From positions 38,339,745 to 38,403,744 of the forward strand of contig OX421962.1 in the NCBI GenBank assembly GCA_949128115.1: 64,000 nt of DNA, read 5' to 3'. Both the position numbers and the translations under genes were made by a program. The notes under the pieces were generated by a model. The model had not been told where the DNA came from, did not search any database, and worked only from the letters and a program-made list of their open reading frames with translations. Below, piece by piece: positions 22,649-33,824 of the stretch (its first letter is position 1; the number at the start of each line of letters is the position of its first letter). This DNA comes from Anaspis maculata. Taxonomy: Eukaryota > Arthropoda > Insecta > Coleoptera > Scraptiidae.

Positions 22649-23789
22649 ATGCTACATGTAAAAGAGAACCAAAAACTAATAATCTTAAATACTTACATTT
22701 GGCCCTCCTTGACGTACAACTTTCAAACTGCACCACTATTCACCCTGACCAAGCAATTTTTAAACGATGTGGATAAAATGGCCAGGTGTGCGTTAAAAGA
22801 AATCCTGAGTTTACCTTCAGATCTACCCAACGCCATGATTTACTCAGCAAAAAACAGAAAAGGTTTGCAACTATTCAGAGCCACCTGGGAAGCTTATGTC
22901 CAACACATTAATATAAGCAACCGGCTGTTGAAAGTCAACAATGAGATCGTGTCCAGAACTAGAGACCTACAGGGCGAAAAAAGGCTTTGCCTAGAAAAAC
23001 TGGGATTTGATGACGAAGAATTGCTCGATAAGCCGGCAAAAGCTATAAGATCAGCTCTCCGAGATCAAGAGTTCAAAGAGTGGACAAAAATGACCCATAA
23101 AGGAAGAGGGGTCATCCGGTTCCAGGAGTACCCGCAAGTCAACAACATTCTCGACCATAGCGGCCTTACTGTTTCCGAATTAAAAGACGCCATTAAAATT
23201 ATCGGTGACGTTGCTCCCGTAAGAGTTCTACCCGGCAGATCCAAGGACGGCACCCAATGTCGGCATTGTTCCGACATTGAGAACTACGTTCCTGAAACAT
23301 TGCCACATGTGCTTGGATCCTGCCCGTTCGGTGAACTCTTACGGAATCAACGTCATCATACGGTACGTACTATGATTGCTGACGCGTTGCGAGTGAAGGG
23401 TTTTACGGTCTTCGAGGAGGTGGAGTTGTCTCGCGAGCTCAGGCAGTACCAGGCGTGTCGACATCCTGGCTATTGATAAAAAAAAGAGGGCTGGCTGGAT
23501 CATAGATCCTACTGTTCGGTTTGAAATTAACGAACACCAACCAGCAGACATTAATATTGAAAAACAGAGGATCTATGAGCCAACCATCCCTTTTTTTAAA
23601 GAAAAATACGACCTTCGACAAATCGATGTTGTCGGGTTGCTTGTCGGCGCTCGTGGGACCATCACCACCCTCTTTAAAGAGTTTTGTTTCAAATTTGGCA
23701 TTCCTTCTAAATTATGTAAATCAGTAGCGTCAGTAGCCTTGAAAAAGTCCATTTACATTTTGCGAAACCATTTATATAAAATTACTTAG
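22649..23789 (+). pseudogene. R2-like (endonuclease-type) LINE pol, 3' part
   Basis: This is the C-terminal third of a site-specific-type non-LTR retrotransposon pol with a restriction-enzyme-like endonuclease. It begins after the reverse transcriptase, with the R2-like thumb segment (YIWPSLTYNFQTAP, then KEILSLPSDLPNAMIYSAKN). A CCHC motif follows: Cys codons at 23258 and 23267, His at 23306, Cys at 23321. A frameshift near 23450-23457 then moves the frame; in the new frame VDILAID and IIDPTVRFE match the endonuclease core, followed by DVVGLLVGARGTITTLF and a stop at 23787-23789. The N-terminus and reverse transcriptase are missing. 5' truncation is usual for LINE copies. It cannot encode a working protein as it stands. 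Confidence 0.85.
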
Positions 23790-24324
23790 TTCTCTCTTAC
23801 ATTTATACATCTATATTTACTAAGTTCACAAGCTTAACTATATACCTACTTTTTTGAAATTCAGATTACTATTTAAGTTTACCTATTATTGTGTTATTTT
23901 TTGTGTTACAGTATCCTTTGTATTTAGCAGCCCAAATTGTGGGAAGGTGTCATTTTTTAATAAATGTCTGTATATATCTGCATCAAGGTATTTTCCTATT
24001 GCTAGATATTCTTCAAAAAGTAGTAAAAAAACTTCAGGCAGAGTGGTGGCAACTGGTAAGTAATGATCTGATAAGGGCTGGGCCGCGCACGGAAGACTGT
24101 TTGACGACTAAAGAGGGCCACGCAATAGTTAACAACTGTTGGCAGAGTAGTGGGCCTTCACTGACACAGCTGAACGCCTTGCAGGCAAAATGACCAGTGG
24201 CCATACTAAGGCCGGCAGGACAGATTCGTTCTGGGCCGTGCCGGCTAGCAAGTGATGTGCCAGCACCTGCAGCGGTCGAAAAACAAGCGATAGCAATTAG
24301 TCAGTGGCCCTTGATGGCACTATA
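23790..24324. other. Possible LINE 3' untranslated region and gene-free DNA
   Basis: AT-rich sequence follows the LINE stop; an AATAAA occurs at about 23960, but no poly(A) tail or target duplication marks an end. Nothing else is recognised. Confidence 0.35.
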
Positions 24325-24530
24325 CTCACATTTATGCGCATGTTTACTCATCTAACGCTTCAGTTAAAAACAAATACTATCAAAACACGAAGATCTACAT
24401 CATCAGATACAAATACCATGGTTACCCGTCCAGAATCGGTCGTTCCGTCCGATAAATCAAATTACGTTCAAAATGGCGCCCTTTGGGCGCAACAATGGGC
24501 GCAACGGAGTGGTGATGCCGCGTGGAGACT
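24325..24530. repeat. Dispersed repeat, copy A
   Basis: Shares order and sequence with 28205-28383: ATGCGCAT, CACGAAGATCT, CATGGTTACCCGTCCA (CATGGCCACCCGTCCA there), TGGCGCCC, GGGC and AACGGAGTGGT. The identity looks moderate, so this is an old family; class unknown. Confidence 0.55.
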
Positions 24531-24776
24531 TGGTGCCGGTGGAAGTGAGTTAAAAGAGCTCCTGGAAATACCATTTGAAATAGTTACGTTTCAATGCAGT
24601 GATTGTTACAAGGAAACATGCAAGTTACAACGGCAGCGTAATAAGAATAAGCAAGTACCTATGTGACATTCCAGGAAAAAGTATTGACAGGATATAAAAT
24701 GATGAAGATTTTGGGATTCGGATGGCGAACACGTTGCGCTGTAAAGTGTGGCAAATGTCCCGTAGGTGCGTGACAG

Positions 24777-24862
24777 GTGGCGGCGGTGGCTCTGGGAAGC
24801 GCGGTTACATGGTGAAAACTGGCGGCGGCAGTGGTGGTGGTGGTGGTGGTAGCGGCGGCAAT
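24777..24862. repeat. GGC/GGT triplet repeat
   Basis: Two runs of glycine-type triplets, GGTGGCGGCGGTGGC and GGCGGC...GGTGGTGGTGGTGGT, interrupted by unique sequence. Both strands stay open across it, a result of the triplet composition rather than of coding. Confidence 0.65.
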
Positions 24863-25568
24863 ATGTTTTTATTTATCAAACTAGCACGCCCGCGGGCGGT
24901 GGAGAAACGGCAGCAGCAGCTCCAGGGAAAAACTTGTTCAGCTTGGGAATAATGCATCAACTTATTAGATTTGGATAGATATACGTTCGGGATAAGAGTT
25001 GACAAAAATGGAAATGCTGGCGTGAAAATTGACGACAGCACACAGCGCCTCCATAACCCCAACCGGTCAGGAAAACACAGGATTTTGTTAGAGGGAGCAG
25101 GTCCCTTCTCTTCTGGTTTTTCACACTCGGCACAAGCTCGAGAGAATATTTCATAACTTGACGGAAGCTCAAATGGGACCTTCTCAAAAGTCGCATCGAT
25201 TTTCAAAATAACAACCACGACCACTGCACTGGTATAACTAGACAATTGTGAATCATTGTATAAATAAGTGACAATTATTCACGAAAAGTTACCAACAAGT
25301 GAGTTTATTCAATTTTACTCAGTGGAAAAAAAAGCACACTGTTGGGACCACTCAGTCAGTGATGCTCCTTGCTTTTGAGATGACAAATTTGGAAATTTCA
25401 AGTTACATGTGAAACCGGATAGCTTAGACAATTAGACATGCCTGAACAACTAACTTTCTCTCTACTACGATATTAGGTGGAAAATTGCATGAAATACGTG
25501 AAGTAAAGCCATTATTCATTCTAGAATTGTCTCTTTGGCGCATAATGTCTACATTTTCTCACCTATAC
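24863..25568. other. Gene-free stretch
   Basis: An open frame on the minus strand (24805-25245) partly consists of the triplet repeat and has no recognisable domain. I see nothing else. Confidence 0.4.
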
Positions 25569-25900
25569 TGTGGAAAACCAGGTTTTATTTCAGGAATAAA
25601 TGAAATTATAAGCACGTTGCCGCTGCAATAGTTTTAAAAATTCCCCTTTTGTATATTTTATGTGTTCGAAACTGGTACAAAATGCAAGCCTGTATTCTTT
25701 TTGTTAACACATGGTCGAACCGATTTGAGCGGATTCGTTTGGGGAAAATTCACCTTTCTTGCCACCCGCTCTAAGACTGTTGATAGGTTGTGCGAGAGCA
25801 TTTTATTATTTTGCCTCTGGTGTTCGATGGGGTGGCAAAGAGAGAAAACTATATCTGCTCAGGAATTTGAGCAGACACTAACTTGCAGGTCCGTCACATG
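25569..25900. repeat. Dispersed repeat, copy B1
   Basis: Direct repeat of 33458-33770. Shared: AACCAGGTTTTATTT, CTTTTGTAT, ACAAAATG, ACATGGTCGAAC, TTGAGCGGA, CTTTCTTGCCACCCGCTCT and GAGAAAACTATA. No terminal structure or protein is visible; possibly a fragment of a larger element. Confidence 0.65.
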
Positions 25901-27035
25901 TATATTGAGTGTGTCTCGCGCTGTATCCTCTTCAAGTACATATATTTTTGTTATTGCATTCAATTTATACGCTGGTCGATTCTTTTTGAGAACACTTGTT
26001 GATTTGGTTTACCTATTTACTGCTGAATTCACTTGAAAGTGCGTTTTTCTCGCACGCTCATCAATACGCATTCTTTCTTTGTAAGATATTTTCAAACACG
26101 CACGAGAGTTTTTGTCTTGTCGCCGTGCTCTGATTTTATAGGAATTGAACTTGTCTGTTTGCATATCATGTCAATGTTTTCATGACCATTTCACTAATTT
26201 TGTGTGAAATTCACTTAATGTACTCGCTTGTATTTTTGTCTGTGTCATGATCTGATTTTCATGTCAATGTCAATTGTCCGCCGTCTTTGGTGACTCCCAT
26301 GTTTTTTCTGTCATTTTTGTTAATGTTCGCTGCTATTTTTGTCAGATACTCAGTGTAGGTACCTTTACAGGATTCTATCAACACCACCCTTATTTTATTT
26401 TGTGTTTTATGCAATGTTGATTTATTATGCACTGTTAACTGATGTTTTTACATTTGTCTACTGATGTATCTGTGATTTTGTTTTACTAATAATGACTTAC
26501 ATGGAATACCAGAAATTATCAGTGAGTTTTTTGTCATCCATTTGTCACATGTTTGAGAGTCTTCTTCTTTGGGCCTAACTCGGGGGTTTCTTGGCCGGGT
26601 TCTTCTACTGAGTGCTCTTTTTTCCGAATCTGTCACTGTCCCTTTTATTTGAGTTGACAGTTTGACATATTTTGTTGTGTTGTTTCCAATTGTTTTTGTT
26701 AATTTTGTCCATCTTGTTAGTTTTGTTAATTTTGTCAGTCATATTATGTTGGGTGTTTCCAGAAAAGGACCATGAAAGACTAATTTTGCACTTATTTTGC
26801 TTCAAGTAAACGTAACTTTCTGTGCAATGAGCGTGTTTCATTGACCTCCACCTTCTTCCCCCTCGGGTCGTTCAACTCCAGAACAAAAGCGGCCACTCGA
26901 GCTAGCACAACGAAGGGTTAAGACGATCACAGACAGGCCAAACGAAATAAATGTCAAAGAGGAGAGGGGGAGGGGGCGTACCATTACAATACTATAACAT
27001 AAATATAAAAATGGTGAAGAACACATGACGTGGAT
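25901..27035. other. Gene-free stretch
   Basis: No gene. About 26650-26700 repeats sequence found near 4380-4435 (TTGACAGTTTGACATATTTT then a CAATTGTTTTT block). Confidence 0.4.
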
Positions 27036-27106
27036 TGGAGATTCGATTCAAGTTAAGCAGCGTCATATGCGCGGTCAACTCTTATATGGGTGACCAGTGT
27101 TGTTCA
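27036..27106 (+). repeat. 5S-rRNA-like fragment (SINE or pseudogene)
   Basis: AAGTTAAGCAGCGTC, then GCGCGGTCA, then ATGGGTGACC appear in the order and spacing of the internal control region of animal 5S rRNA (box A through box C). The 5' third and the 3' end of 5S rRNA are not recognisable, so this is not a functional gene. It may be the head of a 5S-derived SINE or an isolated pseudogene; I see no clear SINE body or tail. Confidence 0.55.
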
Positions 27107-27295
27107 ACGTGGTCGGAACTGAGACGGACTGCCGAAAAAGTGAGTTGTTGGTGCCAAATATCCACTACATAGCTGAACTAACCACGACGATCAAGTGCCG
27201 GTACTGAGTGTAGCAGAATTATGAATGCTCATAGAAACTACAAAGAAATATGATCCACGTTTTTGTCAATCTTACTTGACACTCTGTAATTTAGA

Positions 27296-27777
27296 TATAC
27301 AGGGTGTAACAGCAATGCAATTGAATATTTCAACCGAGATTTCAACCAATTGTGCTTCTAATCAGGAGTAACAACTTTTTTCTCAACAGTTCAAGAAACA
27401 TTTTCTCCACATAATTGGAAAAAACGCTCTGTAATCAATTTTTAATACCTACACTCAGTACACCGTATACAAAAATTTGATTTATCTTCATTTTTGAGGG
27501 AGGAGTCCTCGAAAAAATTTGGCCTTCTGAGAATACAGCCTTATTGAGCAAAAAAACGAATAAAAATAACCGATAACAATGATGCCATGCGTGTGGTACT
27601 CATTTTATGGGAGTGAAAAAATTAGCTGCTTCAATGAGGAACGACTTGTCAATTGTAGAGGGAATAATTGATTTTTCAAAATAGCAATTAGAAAAAATGT
27701 TACATCAAAAGTTGTTCCCTTTGATAACATACATAAGTTGTTGAAAATATGCATGCATTCCTGTTACACCCTGTATA
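27296..27777. mobile_element. ACAGGGTGT-tipped MITE
   Basis: Ends TATACAGGGTGTAACAG and, inverted, CTGTTACACCCTGTATA: a 17-bp perfect terminal repeat, extending imperfectly (GGTAACAAC/AACAACTTTT-type blocks) to about 90 bp. The ends border TA, so a TA target duplication is plausible. The interior resembles 15122-15197. No coding capacity. Confidence 0.85.
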
Positions 27778-28204
27778 AATGAAAATCGAAAGTACTGTAT
27801 ATTCGTGGAATGTCTGTCGGACGGATTGGAACGAGGGAAACATATAAAAGTGATGCAAAATCATTTCGGGGGAAGATATCGAAATAATTTATACGAAATC
27901 GATAAAAAACAAATATGTTGGGATTGTGTAAAGGGGTTGGGGGATAAAACGAAAAAGGCAGCGCCACCAAACACCACGGATCATTTCCTGCCTGTACGCA
28001 AATGTAATTTTTCAACTTTCACTGACCAGACCTCACCGACTGACATGTGCGTCGTTACCAACACCCTTTTCAGTTCTAGTGTAATTTTCTTCAACACACC
28101 AAATAATTCGTCATTCATTCGGGCGACTCCCATTGCAATCTAGAGAAGAGAAAATCAGTCGGCTCCGTCGTTGAACAACTCAACTGACCAGACCTTACTC
28201 AGAC
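27778..28204. other. Gene-free stretch with ACTGACCAGACCT units
   Basis: Units at about 28020 and 28180 match those at about 21560 and 21725, including a following GACATGTGCGT-type block. Nothing else is recognised. Confidence 0.4.
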
Positions 28205-28383
28205 ACATGCGCATTTTCACCCATTCACCCAATTAGTTTCACAAACTCAACACGAAGATCTCTATATCACCAACAACTACATTTTTCATGGCCACCCGTC
28301 CACCATCAGTCGTTTCATTCGATGAACCACGAACCACGTACACACTGGCGCCCCTTGGGCATAACGGAGTGGTAAGACCGCAG
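28205..28383. repeat. Dispersed repeat, copy A2
   Basis: Second copy of the repeat at 24325-24530, same orientation; see that entry for the shared blocks. Confidence 0.55.
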
Positions 28384-30619
28384 AGCGGCCGAGCCTGCGA
28401 AGTGGTTTGAACTAATGAAACCTTGTAGGTGTATAAGATGCGGTGAGGTTGTCGTCCATGCATCACGAAGCGTTCGTAAACAAAAGGTTTTTGGGAAACG
28501 GAAACGAAAACAGGAAATGCCGATTGGAAGCACCCCATACGTATTTGTGTTTTGTGTATAACTGGTCTGCCCCATCATCACATAGGGATGTTAATTACAT
28601 TTTAGACGATAGGAAGGCACAACCGAGAAACGTATACTTACAAACATACACGCGCGAGAAAAGCTATCCCCTTTCAACTCACATGGGAGCTGGAAATGAT
28701 CCTGATGCGGAGAAGCGCGGGATTAACTCAATTACACTTTGAGTGCAGTTGCAAGTTTATTATTACACGGTGTGTAGTACTGAGGAAATTGGAGAACATT
28801 CGAAGATGGATTGGCAAATGGGCTAATGAATGGCACTGCGAAGGAATCGAAATGTGTTTTTACTGGCTTCACTTAAATAGCGATATACCCGCAGTAGTGA
28901 TGGATGTGGGAGTTTGTGCAGCACTCCCTAATGCACAGGGTATTTTGCTAACTAGGTAGCAGTGCTCGAAAGCGACGGGTTTTATTCTGGAGTGATTTTT
29001 GGTGTTGTTGACATCTCCGCGTGTTTTTGAACGAGCGCGCACCACAGCGATCCAACGACCAATTTTCACGGCGCCGCTAAAAAAGTCCTAAATTCAAATG
29101 AAAATTTGACAGCGCGCTACGGCTAGACGCGTTCTCCCTAAGCCCTTTATGGCCTCCGAAACTGCCCCTGTGGTAAATATAAATATTTGCGCCTATATAC
29201 CTTACATACACACCACACACCACCCCTGTCGTACATAAAATACTCTTCTTCGTGCATATACTACTACCCCAAACCGCCGGCATGTTTTATGAGTATTATC
29301 TTTTTTCATGCCCGCCGTATAAACATTTTTCAATCAAAATTTTATCTTGTTAGTTTTATATACACCTCTCTCCAGTCTCCGGCCCTCTGCGAGATGTGCT
29401 GCGAAAAGTTAGTGTATATGGAAATGGAACCGCCAGTTTGTGTTTGTAGTGACAGTGTGGCGTTATACCAAATCCCATTTCGGGTGTTCCCCGGTGAATT
29501 CAAGATCGATTACACGTCCGTCCATGTGTCGCAGCACTTGACATGATGTTTGCTAAAAATCTTAGATCTACATCCTCTTCGGTTGTTCCTGCTCCTGCTC
29601 TCAAAGTTTATTGCCTTCAGTTGGGTTCAGTTAAAAATGCATGCCGATTCTGTTGTAACTGCCGGTAGTCTGGTCACACAATTCCCATTTGCATCCATCA
29701 AACTCTGGTACAGCTCGTTCGTGTAATTTTTACTGTTTTGGTATCATCACAATTCAATTTGTATAGCAAATAAAATTCTGGGATCGCGCGGCAATTGCCA
29801 ATTTCATTTCAAGAATAAACCATAGAATTAAAAGAAACGGCCAACTACTGCGCAAACATGATTGGTTAGGAGCTGAATTCGTGACCTCCGCCACAACTTT
29901 TTGTAGAATGCCTATGTATACCAACTTTGTGGCCATAAATTTTTCATTGCGATTGTAAATAGATTCCGGAGGTACAGGCACAGAAGGAAGTTTACAGGCA
30001 CACTATACCACCTCCTTTGCCCCCTTAGCCCGCGGCATCAAACTTCGTAATAAAGGGATCGGGATGGTTGGTTGCTGTGTGGAGTTGCCGTGGAGGTTTA
30101 TTTTCATCTCTCACAATGGCACTATTCCGGAGGTATTTTGTGCTTTTGACAAGTCACGTATCTTATGAGCTATTTCCAGAGCACACAGGTATAGGTATAT
30201 GTAGGTATGGTGTGTGTAAAATACAACAGTACACCGTTCCACTTGAACACCCGCCAACCCCTAAGATTTCTGCCACGTTTTGGGGTAGGTAGGTGTAATA
30301 GTAATTGCATTATTACGTCACGTTTTGCACCCAGGAGACAATAATTCTGGCGTAATTATCGTGTCGAGAAGATCGCGCGCGGTGTCCTTATTTTGTATTC
30401 CTTAATCATGATTCTGGATGCAATTCGAGAGTAATAGCATAACGATGGTAGGTAACGAATTGTCGATGAGAGAGAAGTCGTTGTATACTGTAAAATACTG
30501 AAAAGCAAGAAGTAACTCGGTGTCTGCTGTTGCTTCGGCTTCAGCCTAAGCCAGAAAAGTGCAAAAAACTACTATGTCGATGTCGGGAGGGAATATATCT
30601 GAATTTACCTGATGCCGTT
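28384..30619. other. Long gene-free stretch
   Basis: No gene, RNA or structured repeat is visible. Open frames up to 119 codons exist but overlap others and match no family. Confidence 0.45.
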
Positions 30620-31602
30620 CGTTGTTCGTTTACAGTAGGTGTGAAGTAGTTGCTGCAGATGCCCAAGCAATCTGCCAGAGGCTCTCAACTCTGTCGTTTG
30701 TTGCAGGAGTTTTATTACAACATAGCACGATAAGTTGTCCTGAGGCCCTAATGACAGAGAAGTGTTCACGTTCGGTCGTTGAATATTTACGGCCTGTGGC
30801 CGAAAGTGCACGTGATGCACAACTGACGACTCGTTCGCCATCTGAGAAATTCCGGGTGAGCAGACCACCTAACCCATAACCAGATGCGTCTCTTGGACAA
30901 TTGAAAAGCCGCGTCACCTACAGATAGATGTCCATGCAAAATGTTGACCCTTCCTTGCCACCTCTGTGAACGGTGAAGCAACACTAGCGAAGTCTTCAAC
31001 GAAACTAAGGCGCCACGACGCCATACCTAGAAAACTACGTAGCGCATCTCTTTTGCAAAGGTAGGGGGTGAAATGTTAAGCCGGCTTCATCAGATTATAG
31101 TGACATATGCTATATGACGTTGTTTGAAACTATGTTTTTGTGATAATGTTACATAACTTTCCATCGTACACACTTGAAGGAACATAACATGCAACATATA
31201 ACGAGAACAACAAAGAAATGATCAGCTGATGATTGCCGCTGGCGGTAAAACGCCGAGTGTGGATGGCCGTAAACATGTTGTACAACAAATATACTATATA
31301 ACATCCAACATGTTACACAATAAAATGTTTTGTTAGACGTCGCATCCAGACTTGATAACATGTTATATAACAGTGTTATATAACTTCGTGATATAACAAG
31401 TGTGTGCCCGACTCTACAATAACTTGAATCTTGTCATCAGGATCGGTTCGTAAAGTAGTTATAGGGACCGCGGAGGAAGTTAACGGTACCTGCCAGTAGG
31501 CACTTTTGATATCATAAGTGGAGAGGTGACCATCAGTATTTGCGACATTGTCCAAAATTGCATCTATGTTCTGCAGAGGATATGCATCCTCGATAGTTAC
31601 TG
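30620..31602 (-). pseudogene. Ty3/gypsy pol remnant (RT and RNase H parts)
   Basis: On the minus strand, 31602-31440 encodes a reverse-transcriptase segment (DAYPLQNIDAILD, then STYDIKSAYWQVPL), typical of Ty3/gypsy. After an unrelated AT-rich block at about 31435-31070, homology resumes at about 31060 with LRSFLGMAS and FVEDFASVASPF, then stops and shifts frame, and continues with DASGYGLGGLL and YSTTEREHFSVI, the start of the gypsy RNase H domain. The YxDD-containing centre of the reverse transcriptase is missing and roughly 25 codons are lost before DASGYG. No LTRs are visible nearby. It is a dead fragment. Confidence 0.8.
31110..31435. repeat. AT-rich palindromic block inside the gypsy remnant
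   Basis: Contains several TGTTATATAACA-type palindromes (31361-31400) and repeated AACATGT units. It separates the two gypsy pol parts, so it is either an insertion or replaced sequence; termini are unclear. Confidence 0.45.
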
Positions 31603-33457
31603 CAGTTCAAGAACCAACTTCGTATTTTGAATAACCACATTCTATCATAATTATATGGGTGAATGAGCCGTTTTTTTTTTGTAACTGTTGTTGCAATAAC
31701 AAAAATTACGAAGAATGTCTAAGCTTAGACTTTTGGAAAACCTAACTTATTAAATACCTACTGTCAATTTTGACTATTTTTTATTTTTATAAAAAATGAT
31801 AACAATGGAACTATTGCAATCATTTAAATGTAGAGGGTAGGGTGAAACGCATCAAAATACATACCTACACGGCACCACAAACTAGATATCTAAGGGCTCG
31901 ATACCAAGTTGCAGGCGCAAAAGTTAGGACGGCGTAACTTGCCAAATAGAGCGGTCTGATTGGCCGTTGCTATAGTAACCGCACTTACGGCGGTCTCAGC
32001 CCCAACTTGGTATCGAGCCGTAAAATTCCAAGCAATTTCTCATCCCTGCATGCTTATACACACACGCTACCCTCCAAAACATTCAATTTCGTAGTCCCAT
32101 CACAAAACGAACCATCACACATGAATAAATGAGAAACCATGCTTCCTCGAAATCAATGTTCCTCGCAGGGCAACCTTCCCAAAAAGATATGATTTATTAT
32201 GAATGGGGGAAGGAGAAGTGCTCGCTTGAAACGCGTGCATTCCACCAGACCATACCTACCCCTTTTCCTTTTATTCTTCCAATAATAATGACATGAGATG
32301 ATGTCTTATACGTATAAAGGGATATGCGGGGAATAAGGAGGCGCATAACACTATACCATAAAGCAGATGGTGGTTTCGTGCATAGCCTTCTCGAAAACGT
32401 CGAATCGGCACGCACTCCTCCCGCATTCTCCTTTGGCGGCATGGCGCGGCACTGGCAGCGGAGGTGGCGTTGGTGGTGGCCGATGAAACCGATAAAACAA
32501 AGAATAATTTATGTGCAGGGGGTCGATCTATTATGGCGAAGGTGCCTGATGCAATTCAAATGAACACCACCAACCACCACCACACCATACCAACACACCA
32601 GGCATAGCATAGCACCTTTAGTCCTCCTACCTATTGCTCTGAGGGATTTAGTGGATGTTTGATATTGATAGCCCTCTGGAACGTTATAATACTTCCACAT
32701 GGGTGATATAGAGGCGCGCTAATGAATAAACAACGTACAATTTGCGTGTTTGTAACAAGTAACAGCTTATCACTAGCTAATTAATAAAGCACACTGTATG
32801 AAGCTCAAGCGTACCAAACTACATGCTGCGGTATACTAGTTCATAATCTACTTAGGTAAATGACTATGATACAACTGACTAGTAAGTTTTTGCCAACGCC
32901 CATTTGGTATGTTAACTATGGTTACTAGTTAATTGCGCTATATTTTGCAAGCCTGGCATACCAACTGATGTTTACTTCATAAAGTTCCCAACACATTCAG
33001 AAGGAGCGTGGTATCAGACATGATGAAAAATTGTCACATTTTGTGAGGAGAAGTCAAGAAAAAGACCAAAGACCAAAGACCAAAGAAAGTGACTACATTT
33101 TGTGAACGCTCAGCGCCGAGCTCAGCGCTTTAACAAGAACGAAAAAGACTGAAGAAAACTCTACACGACCTACAGCGAATTCAAAACTGGTTATCCTTGC
33201 CGATCTTCCCTGAATCCGATAGCAGAAACATGGTATCAAATTGGTAACAAGCACTTCAGTTGAAATGAAGTACAGTCAGCAAGCTGGAACCCTGACATGA
33301 AACAATTCTCGAAAAGTGCGACTGATTGCATTCAATTTTTCCAAAATAACGAAAATAAAGAAGGAGGTGGATGATATATTTATTGTAGCCAGCTTCATAG
33401 CATCAGAAAATACAGGCCACCTGCCGCATGTAACGAAAGGGTCAGACATGGAAGGGT
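31603..33457. other. Gene-free stretch
   Basis: No gene. A heptamer array (GACCAAA, three units) lies at about 33064-33086, and a CCACCA-rich run at about 32563-32600. Confidence 0.45.
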
Positions 33458-33770
33458 CTGTGAGAAACCAGGTTTTATTTTAAAAATCAATCAAATGCGC
33501 CGTCTTCAATAGTTCCAAAAATACTCCTTTTGTATGTGTTCAAAACTGGGACAAAATGTGAGCATGTATTCTTCTTGCTAACATATGGTCGAACACATGG
33601 TCGTCGGCCGTTTTGAGCGGACACGTTTGAGAAAAATTCGCCTTTCTTGCCACCCGCTCTGAAACTGTTAATAGGTCGCGCAAGGACATTTTATTACTTA
33701 TTGGGAATGGAGTGCGAAGTCGAGAAAACTATACCTACGAGGAGACGCGTGCAGTTTCTTGGAGGGTCCA
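33458..33770. repeat. Dispersed repeat, copy B2
   Basis: Second, same-orientation copy of the repeat at 25569-25900, 7.9 kb away. Flanks differ, so it is not part of a larger duplication. Confidence 0.65.
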
Positions 33771-33824
33771 CATTGTGTTTGTTGTTGCGACATCATCATC
33801 ATGTTGTCAACTAGTACAGGAATT

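Noticed and set aside
24805..25245. 146-codon open frame, minus strand, ending in a proline run
   Set aside because: The proline run is the complement of the GGN triplet repeat; the rest matches nothing.
31361..31400. Possible CRISPR-like or array repeats (TGTTATATAACA)
   Set aside because: Units are self-complementary AT words with irregular spacing and no spacers; eukaryotic context.
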